NCBI GenBank assembly: GCA_036272935.1
Contig: DATAXP010000006.1
Span: forward strand, 50,860-114,859
Reading direction: 5' to 3'
DNA from: DATAXP01 sp036272935
GTDB taxonomy: Bacteria > Planctomycetota > Planctomycetia > Pirellulales > PNKZ01
DNA length: 64,000 nucleotides
Position 1 is the stretch's first letter. Every line of letters starts with the position of its first letter. Positions 1 to 8,264 of this stretch are shown piece by piece. The notes under the pieces are model-generated. The model was not told the origin of the DNA. It saw only the letters and a list, made by a program, of their open reading frames with translations, and searched no databases. Both the position numbers and the translations under genes were made by a program.

Positions 1-72
1 CTGTTCTTCCTGTTGGGCCTGGTCGTGATCTTTTTCATGCCCGAGACCAAGGGCAAGCCGTTGCCCGAATAG
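1..72 (+). CDS. MFS transporter, C-terminal end (partial)
   Basis: The window opens inside a + strand frame that reads 23 residues and stops at TAG. It is a hydrophobic helix followed by the tail PETKGKPLPE. That tail is typical of major facilitator superfamily permeases of the sugar or aromatic-acid type. The complete MFS gene at 40607-42268 ends in the nearly identical PETRGKPLPE, which supports the call. The next gene starts 12 bases downstream, so this transporter is probably the first visible gene of the operon running to about 3990. Its substrate cannot be judged from the tail. Confidence 0.7.
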   Translation: MFFLLGLVVIFFMPETKGKPLPE

Positions 73-84
73 CGTACTTCGCCG

Positions 85-1233
85 ATGCCCAAGATCATCA
101 AAAAACCGCAGGCGGTCGCCAACCTCGAATCGGCCCTGGTGCGCGCCGTGTTGGCCGGTGGCGGATTGAGCCGGGTCGAGCTCGCGCGCGAACTGAAGCT
201 GGTGCCGTCGACGGCGGGCATCTACGTCGATCGGCTGATCGAGGAAGGCTATCTCGTTGAGTCGACTCGCACGACAGCGGGGCTTGGCCGGCCGCCGGTG
301 GTTATCGAGTTGAATCCGAAAGGGGGCCGATTTATCGGCGTCGACTTCGATGCCCGGCAGGTGCTCGCCACGAGCGTCGACTTTGCGCAGCAACCACTGC
401 GCGAACTGCGCCGCACGATTCCGGCCCGGGCAACCACCGAACGCGTGCTGACGACGATCGAAGAGTGCATTGTCGAGCTGGCCGGCACGCGCCGCAGCGA
501 TGTGCGCGGCATCGGCCTGGGGGTGCCCGGGCCGACCGATCCCGAGCGCGGCGTGTCGCGCTACTACCATTTCATCCGCGATTGGCGCGACGTGCCGGTG
601 GGGCCGCGCATCGCCGAGTGGTTCAAGCTGCCGGTGTTCGTCGAGAACAACCTGCGACTGATGGCGATGGCCGAGCTGTGGTGCGGCCACGGTCGCGGCC
701 TGCGAAACTTGGTGTGTCTGGGGGTTCGCTCGGGTATCGGTACCGGCGTGATCGTCGAAGGCCGGCTGCTGCACGGAGCCAGCAATCTCGCCGGCGAAAT
801 TGGCCGCTGGACGTGCCCAGAGCATCTTACCGACGCGGATAAACCCTGCACGATCGAAGATGTCGCGTCGCTTACAGCGCTGTTGAACGAATACGGGCGC
901 GGGAAAGGGAACGAGTCGCCGAGCGTTGCCGATTTGCTCGCCGACGGCGATGCCCGACCACGGGTCGAGCGTGCGGCACGGGTTCACGCCTGGATCGTGC
1001 ATCAACTGGCCTCGCTGCTCGATCCGCAGCGCGTGGTGATCGCCAGTCCGTTGGTCGAAAGTGAAACGTACTTTGCTGCCCTTGAGCAGGCGGCGCTCGG
1101 CTATGGCGGCCCCGAGTTGTGGAGCCGCGTGGCACGTTCGACGCTCGGTGCGTTTGCCGGAGCGCGTGGCGCTGCGGCACTGGCGTTTCAGCATTGGAAG
1201 CCACACCGCACCGCAGCGCGGGGGACAACGTGA
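85..1233 (+). CDS. ROK-family transcriptional regulator (NagC/XylR type)
   Basis: A 382-residue protein with a winged-helix region at residues 15-60 (LSRVELARELKLVPSTAG is the helix-turn-helix) and the GLGRPP linker usual in ROK repressors. A ROK/actin-like domain follows. The phosphate-binding loop near residue 85 reads GVDFDARQV, not the GVDxGGTK expected in sugar kinases, and the Cys-rich zinc motif of NagC-type proteins is absent. It is therefore likely a regulator without kinase activity. The stop overlaps the next start (TGATG), so it is translationally coupled to the TauE-like exporter. It probably controls this operon; the ligand is unknown. Confidence 0.85.
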   Translation: MPKIIKKPQAVANLESALVRAVLAGGGLSRVELARELKLVPSTAGIYVDRLIEEGYLVESTRTTAGLGRPPVVIELNPKGGRFIGVDFDARQVLATSVDFAQQPLRELRRTIPARATTERVLTTIEECIVELAGTRRSDVRGIGLGVPGPTDPERGVSRYYHFIRDWRDVPVGPRIAEWFKLPVFVENNLRLMAMAELWCGHGRGLRNLVCLGVRSGIGTGVIVEGRLLHGASNLAGEIGRWTCPEHLTDADKPCTIEDVASLTALLNEYGRGKGNESPSVADLLADGDARPRVERAARVHAWIVHQLASLLDPQRVVIASPLVESETYFAALEQAALGYGGPELWSRVARSTLGAFAGARGAAALAFQHWKPHRTAARGTT

Positions 1234-1979
1234 TGTCGATCGCGATGGAATCGCTCACGACGCAATCGCTCGTGCTGGCCGCCGGCGCGCTGTCGCTGGC
1301 TGGGTTCATCCAGGGACTGACGGGGTTCGGCTTCGGCCTGATCGCGATGGGACTGTTGCCGATGGTGCTCGGCCTGCAAGAAGCCCAGGCGGTCGTAACG
1401 CTCACGGGGATTGCCGGCTGCTTGACGATGCTCGGCGTAACGTTGCGGCACGTGCAATGGTCGAGTGTCGGCCATTTGTGGATCGGCTCGATGGTCGGCG
1501 TGCCGCTGGGATTCATGTTGCTGACGGCGTTACCGCAGGGATTGGTGATGCGGCTGCTGGGGCTGGCGATCTGCTTGATCGTGCTGTTCGAGATTGTGAT
1601 CACAGCCCGCTACGCGGTGCGGCTGCCGAACTGGACCGGCTGGGGCGTGGGGCTGGCCAGCGGCGCGCTCACCGGCGCGTTCAACATCGGCGGCCCGCCA
1701 TTGGTGGCGTACATCTTCGGCCGGCCGTGGACCAAGGAGCAACATGTGGCGACGATCAGCGCCGTGTTCATGAGTAGCAGCATCATTCGCGTGGCGTTGC
1801 TGCTGGCCAGTGCCGAGGTCGATCGCGCCACGTGGACTGCCGTGGCCTGGGGCGTCGTGCCGATGCTCGCGGCGATCGTGGTCGGCAACCGCCTGTTGAA
1901 ATACGTCTCGCAGCAACAGTTGCGCACCGGGGTGTACATCACGCTGCTGGTGCTCGGGGGACATTACTTGTTCGGATGA
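1233..1979 (+). CDS. TauE/SafE family membrane transporter
   Basis: A 248-residue polytopic membrane protein with about eight hydrophobic segments. It carries the two internal-repeat signatures of the sulfite exporter TauE/SafE family: GFIQGLTGFGFGL near the N-terminus and GALTGAFNIGGPPLV past the middle. Family members export or import small anions such as sulfite, sulfoacetate or related carboxylates. The start chosen is the ATG overlapping the ROK stop codon; an upstream in-frame extension to 1119 lies inside the ROK gene and has no homology. Its neighbours (ROK regulator, aldo/keto reductase, TauD-like oxygenase) suggest an accessory catabolic operon. Confidence 0.85.
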   Translation: MSIAMESLTTQSLVLAAGALSLAGFIQGLTGFGFGLIAMGLLPMVLGLQEAQAVVTLTGIAGCLTMLGVTLRHVQWSSVGHLWIGSMVGVPLGFMLLTALPQGLVMRLLGLAICLIVLFEIVITARYAVRLPNWTGWGVGLASGALTGAFNIGGPPLVAYIFGRPWTKEQHVATISAVFMSSSIIRVALLLASAEVDRATWTAVAWGVVPMLAAIVVGNRLLKYVSQQQLRTGVYITLLVLGGHYLFG

Positions 1980-1993
1980 TTTGGGAAACCTTT

Positions 1994-2974
1994 ATGAATA
2001 ACACCTTCAAACTATCCACCGGTGCCGCAATGCCCGCCGTGGGCCTCGGCATGTGGAAGATCGATAAGCCGGCGGTGCCGGGGATCGTGCGCGAGGCGCT
2101 GCGGGCCGGCTATCGCCATCTCGACTGCGCTTGCGACTACGGCAACGAACGCGAGGTGGGCGAAGGCCTGCGCGCGGCACTAAGCACCGGCGAGGTGCGA
2201 CGCGGCGACTTGTGGGTCACGTCGAAACTGTGGAACACGTATCACGCCGCCGAGCATGTCCGCCCCGCCTGCGAGCGTAGCTTGCGCGACCTGGGGCTCG
2301 ATTACCTCGACCTGTACCTGATCCACTTTCCGATCGCGCTTGAATATGTGCCGTTCGAGCGCCGCTATCCGCCTGGCTGGTTTTTCGATCCCGACAAGCC
2401 GGCCGAAGGCATGAAGGCAGCGCGGGTGCCGCTGCTGGAAACCTGGCAGGCGATGGAAGAGCTGGTCAGCGCCGGGTTGGTGAAGAATATCGGCGTGTGC
2501 AATTACGGCGTGTCGCTGCTGCGCGATCTGCTGAACGCCTGCGCGGTGCGGCCTGCGGTGTTGCAGGTCGAGCTGCATCCGTATCTCGCGCAGGAGAAAC
2601 TGCTGCGGTTCTGCCGCGAGGAGAACATTGTCGTCACCGGCTTCTCGCCGCTGGGGGCGTTGAGCTACGTGTCGCTGGGGATGGCCGGCCGAGGCGACTC
2701 GGTGCTCGAGCAGCCCGTGGTGCGCGACGCGGCGGCGAAGCATCGCAAAACTCCGGCGCAGATTGTGCTGCGGTGGGGCGTGCAGCGCGGCACGGCCATC
2801 ATTCCCAAGACGTCGAACCCCGCGCGGTTGGCCGAGAACCTGGCGCTGTTCGATTTCGAGCTCTCGGCCGACGAGATGCAGGCGATCAGCGGACTCGACC
2901 AGCACCGCCGGTTCAACGACCCCGGGGTGTTCTGCGAGGCGGCGTTCCACACGTTCTTTCCGATCTACGAGTGA
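1994..2974 (+). CDS. Aldo/keto reductase
   Basis: A 326-residue NADPH-dependent oxidoreductase of the AKR superfamily, a (beta/alpha)8 barrel. The catalytic tetrad is visible as Asp44, Tyr49 (CDYGNE), Lys78 (TSKLWN) and His111 (YLIHFP). The cofactor-binding IPKTSNPARL motif lies near the C-terminus. Length and motifs resemble xylose/aldose-reductase-like members. A second in-frame ATG at 1976 overlaps the TauE stop (ATGA) and would add six residues; the 1994 start is chosen because FKLSTGAAMPAVGLG is where family homology begins. Physiological substrate unknown. Confidence 0.88.
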   Translation: MNNTFKLSTGAAMPAVGLGMWKIDKPAVPGIVREALRAGYRHLDCACDYGNEREVGEGLRAALSTGEVRRGDLWVTSKLWNTYHAAEHVRPACERSLRDLGLDYLDLYLIHFPIALEYVPFERRYPPGWFFDPDKPAEGMKAARVPLLETWQAMEELVSAGLVKNIGVCNYGVSLLRDLLNACAVRPAVLQVELHPYLAQEKLLRFCREENIVVTGFSPLGALSYVSLGMAGRGDSVLEQPVVRDAAAKHRKTPAQIVLRWGVQRGTAIIPKTSNPARLAENLALFDFELSADEMQAISGLDQHRRFNDPGVFCEAAFHTFFPIYE

Positions 2975-3001
2975 TTGATCTCGATAACGGAGTTTTTACC
3001 C

Positions 3002-3991
3002 ATGCTGACGACCGACGTGAAAGTGACCCCGGTTTCGCTTCCCGGCCAGAAGACCTACGACGGCACGCCGTTCCCGCTGGTGCTGGTGTGCCAAACGCCC
3101 GGCATCTCGCTCGAAGCGGCTTGTGCGTGGATCACACCGCGCAGCGCCGAGCTGTGCGAGCAAGCGATGAAATCCGGCACGGTGCTGTTCCGTGGCTTTC
3201 CGCTGCGGACACACGACGACTTCGACCAGTTCATCCAGGCGTTCGGGCTCGAGAACTTCGCCTACGAAGATTCGCTCTCCAATGCGGTGCGCGTGAACAA
3301 GACGCCGCGCGTGTTCACGGCCAACGAGGCTCCGCCGGACGTGAGCATCTACTTCCATCACGAGATGGCGCAGACGCCGCTATATCCCAGCAAGCTGTTC
3401 TTCTTCTGCGAGAAGGCGGCCGAGGAAGGTGGCGCGACGCCGCTGTGCCGCAGCGATCTGCTGTGGAAAGAGCTGGAGAAGCAGTGCCCCGAGTTCGCCC
3501 GCAACTGCGTGACCAAGGGACTGCAATACTCGAACGTGATGCCTGGCGAAAACGATCCGACCAGCGGCATGGGCCGCAGTTGGCAGAGCACGCTCAAGAG
3601 CACCACGCGCGAACAGGCCGAAAAACGCCTCAAAGACTTGGGCTACAGTTGGACGTGGCTCGACGACGGCTGCCTGCGCGCCACGACTCCCGTGTTGCAG
3701 GCGGTGTACGACATCGCCCCGGGGCGGCGATCGTTCTTCAACCAGCTCATCGCCGCCTACCGGGGCTGGAAGGACGTGCGTAACGATCCGTCGAAGGCGA
3801 TCACGTTCGGCGACGGCACGCCGTTGGACAAGGACGCCGTAGCCACCGCGATCCGCCTGGCCGACGAGTTCACGTTCGACGTCCCGTGGCAGGCCGGCGA
3901 CGTGGCCCTGGTCGACAACTACGTGACGATGCACGGCCGCCGCACGTTCAAAGGAACGCGCAAGGTGCTGGCGTCGCTCGTGGCGGCGTGA
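3002..3991 (+). CDS. TauD/TfdA-family (SyrP-like) Fe(II)/2-oxoglutarate dioxygenase
   Basis: A 329-residue cytosolic oxygenase. The iron-binding facial triad is visible as His119-x-Glu121 (YFHHEMAQTP) with the distal His near residue 311 (NYVTMHGRRTF), followed by the 2-oxoglutarate-binding Arg. The FHHEMAQTPLYPSKLFF region is characteristic of the SyrP/clavaminate-synthase-like branch rather than classical taurine dioxygenase. The start is the ATG preceded by ACGGAG; the open frame begins earlier with a TTG at 2975. It is the last + strand gene of the 1-4 kb operon and may hydroxylate a small acid handled by the neighbouring reductase. Substrate not predictable. Confidence 0.85.
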   Translation: MLTTDVKVTPVSLPGQKTYDGTPFPLVLVCQTPGISLEAACAWITPRSAELCEQAMKSGTVLFRGFPLRTHDDFDQFIQAFGLENFAYEDSLSNAVRVNKTPRVFTANEAPPDVSIYFHHEMAQTPLYPSKLFFFCEKAAEEGGATPLCRSDLLWKELEKQCPEFARNCVTKGLQYSNVMPGENDPTSGMGRSWQSTLKSTTREQAEKRLKDLGYSWTWLDDGCLRATTPVLQAVYDIAPGRRSFFNQLIAAYRGWKDVRNDPSKAITFGDGTPLDKDAVATAIRLADEFTFDVPWQAGDVALVDNYVTMHGRRTFKGTRKVLASLVAA

Positions 3992-4004
3992 GGTAATTCT
4001 CGTT

Positions 4005-4061
4005 TAGCCGGCGGGCTTGCCCGCCGCGCCGGCAAAACGCGGCGAACAAGTTCGCCGGCTA
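4005..4061. repeat. Intergenic palindrome: outer stem with two inner hairpins
   Basis: Between the convergent oxygenase and amidase genes, TAGCCGGC (4005-4012) pairs with GCCGGCTA (4054-4061). The interval holds two further perfect hairpins, GCGGGC-tt-GCCCGC and GGCGAAC-aa-GTTCGCC. The element could fold as a three-way junction on either strand. The amidase stop codon (TAG, complement of 4059-4061) lies inside the right arm. It could serve as a bidirectional terminator or be a mobile REP-like element. Confidence 0.7.
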
Positions 4062-5375
4062 TACGGCAAGTGGCGGCCTCGCCTTGAACGCGATGCGCTC
4101 TTCGCACCAGCGCGCGGCCGCGAACAGGCGGTCCATCCGGTCCGGATGGCCGACGAGTTGCAGCGCCAACGGCATACCGTCGACCGCCAGCGCCGCGGGA
4201 AACGAAACCGTCGGCACCCCCGCGTAGCTCCACGGTGAGTTGAACCGCGGATCGCCGGTGGTTTCGGGCCCCGGCGCGGGGCCGGGAGTGGCAACGGTCA
4301 CCACCGCGTCGACGCGCTCGAGCACATCGAGCAGCGCATCACGAAACTCCGCGCGATGCGCGAGCGCCGCGTCGTATTCGGCTACGGTGATCGCCAGGCC
4401 TTCTTCGAGCAGGGCGGCAATCTTCGGGCCGTACTCGGCGCGGCGGCTGGGGAACTTCTCGCGGTGCGTTTGCCCCGCTTCGTAGGCCATGATCCGCCGG
4501 TGCATGGCGACCACGGTGTCGAAGGTCTCGGGGATCATCAGCATCGCGCTGCGCGCCGAGCCGGTGATGCGGCCAAGCTGTGCCCTCATCGCTAGAATCA
4601 CCGAGGTCAACTCGGGGAACTGACCTGGATTGCCGGCGAAGTGCGGGAAGCCGCTGGCTAACCTCGGTGGACCGGCCTCGGCCGGCGACGGGCTCCACGG
4701 CTGCTCGACCATTGCGGCGAGCATCAGCCGCAGATCGTCGACCGTGCGGGCGACGGGGCCGGGATGATCGAGCGTGGGCGCGAAGGGGAACACTCCCGCC
4801 ACGCTCACCGTGCCGTGCGCCGGCTTGCACCCCGCGACGCCGCAATAGCTGGCTGGTCGCGTGATCGAGCCGCCGGTCTGCGAGCCGACCGCGGCCAGGC
4901 ACATCCCCATCGCAACGGCCGCGGCCGATCCGCTGCTCGATCCGCCGGGCGTTCGGTCGAGATTCCAAGGATTGCGCGTCGGCGGAGGATCGACCCAAGC
5001 GAACTCGGTGGTCACCGTCTTGCCGAGGATAATCGCCCCCGCGCGGCGCAAGCGCGCCACCAGTTCCGCATCACGGGCCGCTCGATGGTCAGCGCGCAAC
5101 GGCGAGCCGGCGCGGGTCGGCCACGGCGCCACGTCGATGATGTCCTTGATGCCGATTGGAATGCCGTGCAACGGTCCCCGATCGAAGCCGCGGCTCAGTT
5201 CATCGCCAAGCTTTGCCGCCTCGCGACGTGCATCCTCCGCATCGACCAGCACCCAGGCGTGGACCTGTGCATCAAAGCGCTCGATCCGCTCGAGGCAATG
5301 CTCGACCAGGTCGATCGGTCGGAGTTTGCCGGCGCGGATCGCCTCGGCAGCGCGGGTGCAGGTCTGCTCGGTCAT
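4059..5375 (-). CDS. Amidase (amidase-signature family)
   Basis: A 438-residue amidase-signature enzyme with the Ser-cisSer-Lys triad visible: Lys77 in PIGIKDII, Ser146 in PGGSSSGSAAAVA and nucleophile Ser170 in TGGSITRP. The 24-residue spacing of the two serines matches fatty-acid amide hydrolase and GatA. It hydrolyses a carboxamide. It is not obviously the GatA subunit of the Asp-tRNA/Glu-tRNA amidotransferase, because gatB and gatC are not adjacent. It is convergent with the oxygenase gene and divergent from the secreted amidohydrolase, with about 50 bases between the two starts. Natural substrate unknown. Confidence 0.87.
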   Translation of the reverse strand: MTEQTCTRAAEAIRAGKLRPIDLVEHCLERIERFDAQVHAWVLVDAEDARREAAKLGDELSRGFDRGPLHGIPIGIKDIIDVAPWPTRAGSPLRADHRAARDAELVARLRRAGAIILGKTVTTEFAWVDPPPTRNPWNLDRTPGGSSSGSAAAVAMGMCLAAVGSQTGGSITRPASYCGVAGCKPAHGTVSVAGVFPFAPTLDHPGPVARTVDDLRLMLAAMVEQPWSPSPAEAGPPRLASGFPHFAGNPGQFPELTSVILAMRAQLGRITGSARSAMLMIPETFDTVVAMHRRIMAYEAGQTHREKFPSRRAEYGPKIAALLEEGLAITVAEYDAALAHRAEFRDALLDVLERVDAVVTVATPGPAPGPETTGDPRFNSPWSYAGVPTVSFPAALAVDGMPLALQLVGHPDRMDRLFAAARWCEERIAFKARPPLAV

Positions 5376-5425
5376 GCCGCCGTTATAATTGATCGACGCT
5401 TTCTTTTCACTTGCAGCGAGTGTTT

Positions 5426-6610
5426 ATGACGACACGGCGATTTCACAGCGGATGGTCGATTCTGGCGATCATGGTGCTTGCCGCGCCATTGGCCGCAGCC
5501 GAGCCACTCGATGGCCGCGAAGGACGCAACTTGGCGCTCGATCAGTTCCGGCCCAAGTCGATGTTGCGTGTCGAGGAGCACCTGTTGGAACGCGCGAAGT
5601 TCCCGGTGATCGACGTACACGTGCATCCACGGATCAGGTTTCACCATTCGCCCGAGGCGCTCGACACTTTCGTGAAGTTGATGGACGAGCAGAACATCGC
5701 GGGGTGCGTGAGCCTCGACGGCGGCCTGGGCGAAGCATTGGCCGAGCACCAGAAGTACCTGTGGACCAAGTACCGCGATCGCTTCGTGATCTTCGCGAAC
5801 ATCGATTGGCAGGGAGATGGCAAGACCGATGACTGGAGCACCTGGGCGATGCAACGCGAGGATTTCGGCCGCCGGATGACACGGGCGTTGGCCGAGGCAA
5901 AGAGTGCCAGGTGCAGCGGGCTGAAAATCTTCAAGGATTTCGGGTTGCGCTATCGCAACCCCGATGGCACACTGGTGCGGATCGACGATGAACGGTGGGA
6001 ACCGATCTGGCAGGCCTGCGGGAGCTTGGGACTGCCGGTGCTGATCCACGTCGGCGATCCGGCGGCGTTCTTCGAGCCGGTCGACGAGACGAACGAGCGC
6101 TGGGAAGAACTGCACCGGCATCCCGATTGGAGCTTCTATGGCAAGGACTACCCGAAGCGCGACGAGCTGTTCGCGGCGTTCAACCGGGTGATGCAGCGGC
6201 ATCCACGGACGATGTTTATCGGCGCCCACCTGGCCGACAATCCCGAGGACCTGGCGACCGTAGGGTATTGGCTCGACACGTATCCGAACCTGAACGTCGA
6301 GATCGCCTCGCGGATTAACGAGCTGGGCCGTCAGCCGCTCACGGCGCGACGGTTCTTCCTGAAGTACGCCGATCGGATCATGTTCGGCACCGACGGGCCC
6401 CGTGAGCGCGGCCGGCTGCTGCCTTATTGGCGATTCCTCGAGACGCTCGACGAGTACTTTCCGTACGCTGAGAATCCCTTCCCGCCCCAGGGATTCTGGC
6501 ACATCTACGGCATCGACTTGCCGGACGACGTGCTGCGGAAAGTATATCACGAGAACGCCGCACGGCTGATCCCGGGAGTGGCGGGGATGCTCAAGGTACG
6601 CGGCCGATGA
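5426..6610 (+). CDS. Secreted amidohydrolase-family protein (Amidohydro_2 type)
   Basis: A 394-residue protein with an N-terminal signal peptide (hydrophobic stretch ending LAAPLAAAEP) and a metal-dependent TIM-barrel hydrolase domain. The HxH metal motif appears as VIDVHVHPR near residue 50. Later ligands are plausibly His in VLIHVGDP, His in FIGAHLAD and Asp in MFGTDGP. The last group is typical of the 2-amino-3-carboxymuconate-semialdehyde decarboxylase/Amidohydro_2 branch, so it could be a decarboxylase or lactonase rather than an amidase. The ATG at 5426 is chosen over a TTG at 5411. Confidence 0.8.
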   Translation: MTTRRFHSGWSILAIMVLAAPLAAAEPLDGREGRNLALDQFRPKSMLRVEEHLLERAKFPVIDVHVHPRIRFHHSPEALDTFVKLMDEQNIAGCVSLDGGLGEALAEHQKYLWTKYRDRFVIFANIDWQGDGKTDDWSTWAMQREDFGRRMTRALAEAKSARCSGLKIFKDFGLRYRNPDGTLVRIDDERWEPIWQACGSLGLPVLIHVGDPAAFFEPVDETNERWEELHRHPDWSFYGKDYPKRDELFAAFNRVMQRHPRTMFIGAHLADNPEDLATVGYWLDTYPNLNVEIASRINELGRQPLTARRFFLKYADRIMFGTDGPRERGRLLPYWRFLETLDEYFPYAENPFPPQGFWHIYGIDLPDDVLRKVYHENAARLIPGVAGMLKVRGR

Positions 6611-6617
6611 ATGCGCT

Positions 6618-6677
6618 ACGAGCCGCGACCGTGAGGGAGCGGACCGCCGAAACCGCTCCCTCACGGTCGCGGCTCGT
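6618..6677. repeat. Perfect 25-bp inverted repeat, 10-base loop
   Basis: Immediately after the amidohydrolase stop, 6618-6642 and 6653-6677 are exact reverse complements, separated by a 10-base loop. The stem is about 70% GC and has no T-run on either side. This is far longer than a typical intrinsic terminator stem. It may act as a transcript 3' end protector or a repeat element between the amidohydrolase and the downstream phospholipase D gene. Confidence 0.8.
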
Positions 6678-6705
6678 GGTGCAGTGCGTGCTATGCTTGT
6701 AGACC

Positions 6706-8184
6706 ATGTCGACCGTTGCCGACGAATGGACCGTCTTCTTCCATAGCTATTGGCCGCACATTGCCGCGGTCATCACCATCGGCCTGCAATGCTTCACGGC
6801 CGGGCACGCGATCCTCAATAAGCGCGATAGCCGCTCGGCCATCGGCTGGGTGGGGCTGATCTGGTTGGCGCCGCTGGTCGGGGCGACGCTGTACGCGATG
6901 TTCGGCATCAACCGCATCCGCCGCAAGGCGCGTTCGCTGCGCGGCGACCCGGCGTTCGTGCCGCCGCGTGCCTCGTCGCGCGTGTGTACTGCCCAATGGC
7001 TGGAAGAAAAGCTGGGGCACGACTGGCGACACTTGCGCAACCTGTCGCACATGATCGGCGAGGTGACGCAACTACCGTTGTTGTGCGGCAACCGGATCAC
7101 ACCGCTGGTTCACGGTAGCCGGGCATATCCGGCGATGCTCGAGGCGATCGGCAAGGCGGAAAAGTCGATCGCGCTGTCGACCTACATCTTCAACAGCGAC
7201 GCCGTCGGGGACCGCTTCGCCACGGCCCTGGAAGAGGCGGTGCGGCGGGGCGTGCAGGTGCGCGTGCTGGTCGACGACATCGGTTCGCGCTACAAGCTGC
7301 CGCCGATCCTGTGGCGGTTGCATCGCAACAAGGTGCCCGCGGCACGGTTCTTGCCCGCATTGGTGCCGGTGTTTCTGCCGTACTCGAACCTGCGCAGTCA
7401 CCGCAAGATCATGGTGATCGACGGGCAGTTGGGCTTCACCGGCGGGATGAACATCCGCGAGTGCGGCGGCGAGACGCATGATCCCACCAACTGCCACGCC
7501 ATGATGGATCTGCACTTCAAGGTCGGGGGGCCGATCATCGATCACCTGGCCCGCGTGTTTGCCGACGATTGGGAATTCACAACCCACGAGCACCTGACCG
7601 GCGACTTGTGGCGGCTCGAGGTCGAGCCGTGCGGCGAAGTGCTGGCCCGCGGTATCGCCGCGGGACCCGACGAGGACCGCGACAAGTTGCGGCTGTCGCT
7701 GCTGGGGGCACTGGCCTGTGCGCGCCGAGCGGTGAAGATTGTCACGCCGTATTTTCTGCCTGACAGTTCGCTCATTACGGCGCTGGGGGTCGCCCGGCTG
7801 CGCGGGGTCGAAATCGATATTCTGCTGCCACAGGTCAACAACCTGAAGACGGTGCAATGGGCCTGCGACGCACAGTTGTGGCAGGTGCTGGAATACGGTT
7901 GCCGCGTGTGGCTCACGCGGCCGCCGTTCGATCACACGAAGCTGATGCTGGTCGACGACGTGTGGACTCTGATGGGATCGGGGAACTGGGACGCCCGCAG
8001 CCTGCGGCTCAATTTCGAATTCGACGTCGAATGCTACGATTCCAATCTGCACCAGCAAATGGAACAGCTCGTCGCCGACAAGCTGCGCGGAGCGAAACAA
8101 ATGACGCTGGCCGACATGGACGCTCGACCGCTGCCGATTCGCCTGCGCGACGGCGTGGCGAGGTTGTTTTCGCCGTATTTATGA
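6706..8184 (+). CDS. cls: Cardiolipin synthase / phospholipase D-family protein
   Basis: A 492-residue protein with two N-terminal membrane segments (about residues 12-32 and 40-62) and two PLD catalytic HxKxxxxD motifs. The first is SHRKIMVIDG near residue 232, the second DHTKLMLVDD near 409, each followed by the GG/GSGNWD signature. This layout is that of bacterial cardiolipin synthase, which condenses two phosphatidylglycerols at the inner membrane. The downstream gene is an endonuclease/exonuclease/phosphatase-fold protein on the same strand. That PLD plus EEP pairing is seen in other bacteria and suggests a membrane phospholipid role. Confidence 0.88.
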   Translation: MSTVADEWTVFFHSYWPHIAAVITIGLQCFTAGHAILNKRDSRSAIGWVGLIWLAPLVGATLYAMFGINRIRRKARSLRGDPAFVPPRASSRVCTAQWLEEKLGHDWRHLRNLSHMIGEVTQLPLLCGNRITPLVHGSRAYPAMLEAIGKAEKSIALSTYIFNSDAVGDRFATALEEAVRRGVQVRVLVDDIGSRYKLPPILWRLHRNKVPAARFLPALVPVFLPYSNLRSHRKIMVIDGQLGFTGGMNIRECGGETHDPTNCHAMMDLHFKVGGPIIDHLARVFADDWEFTTHEHLTGDLWRLEVEPCGEVLARGIAAGPDEDRDKLRLSLLGALACARRAVKIVTPYFLPDSSLITALGVARLRGVEIDILLPQVNNLKTVQWACDAQLWQVLEYGCRVWLTRPPFDHTKLMLVDDVWTLMGSGNWDARSLRLNFEFDVECYDSNLHQQMEQLVADKLRGAKQMTLADMDARPLPIRLRDGVARLFSPYL

Positions 8185-8190
8185 GCGGGC

Positions 8191-8247
8191 AGCAATTAGC
8201 AATTAGCAGTTAGCAATGAGCCGACTCATTGCTAACCGCTAATTGCT
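8191..8247. repeat. AT-rich long hairpin repeat
   Basis: Between the PLD and EEP genes lies an AT-rich stretch made of near-identical 7-10 base words (AGCAATT, AGCAGTT, AGCAATG). Positions 8198-8220 and 8225-8247 pair over 23 bases with one mismatch around a 4-base loop. Its composition is unlike the roughly 63% GC of its surroundings, so it looks like an inserted repeat unit. It ends 18 bases upstream of the EEP start codon and could also affect its translation. Confidence 0.75.
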
Positions 8248-8264
8248 CATCGCCTGACATCTTC

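Noticed and set aside
4059..5375. Amidase as GatA of the tRNA amidotransferase
   Set aside because: No gatB or gatC adjacent, and the substrate-binding region is not specifically GatA-like; called only as amidase-signature protein.
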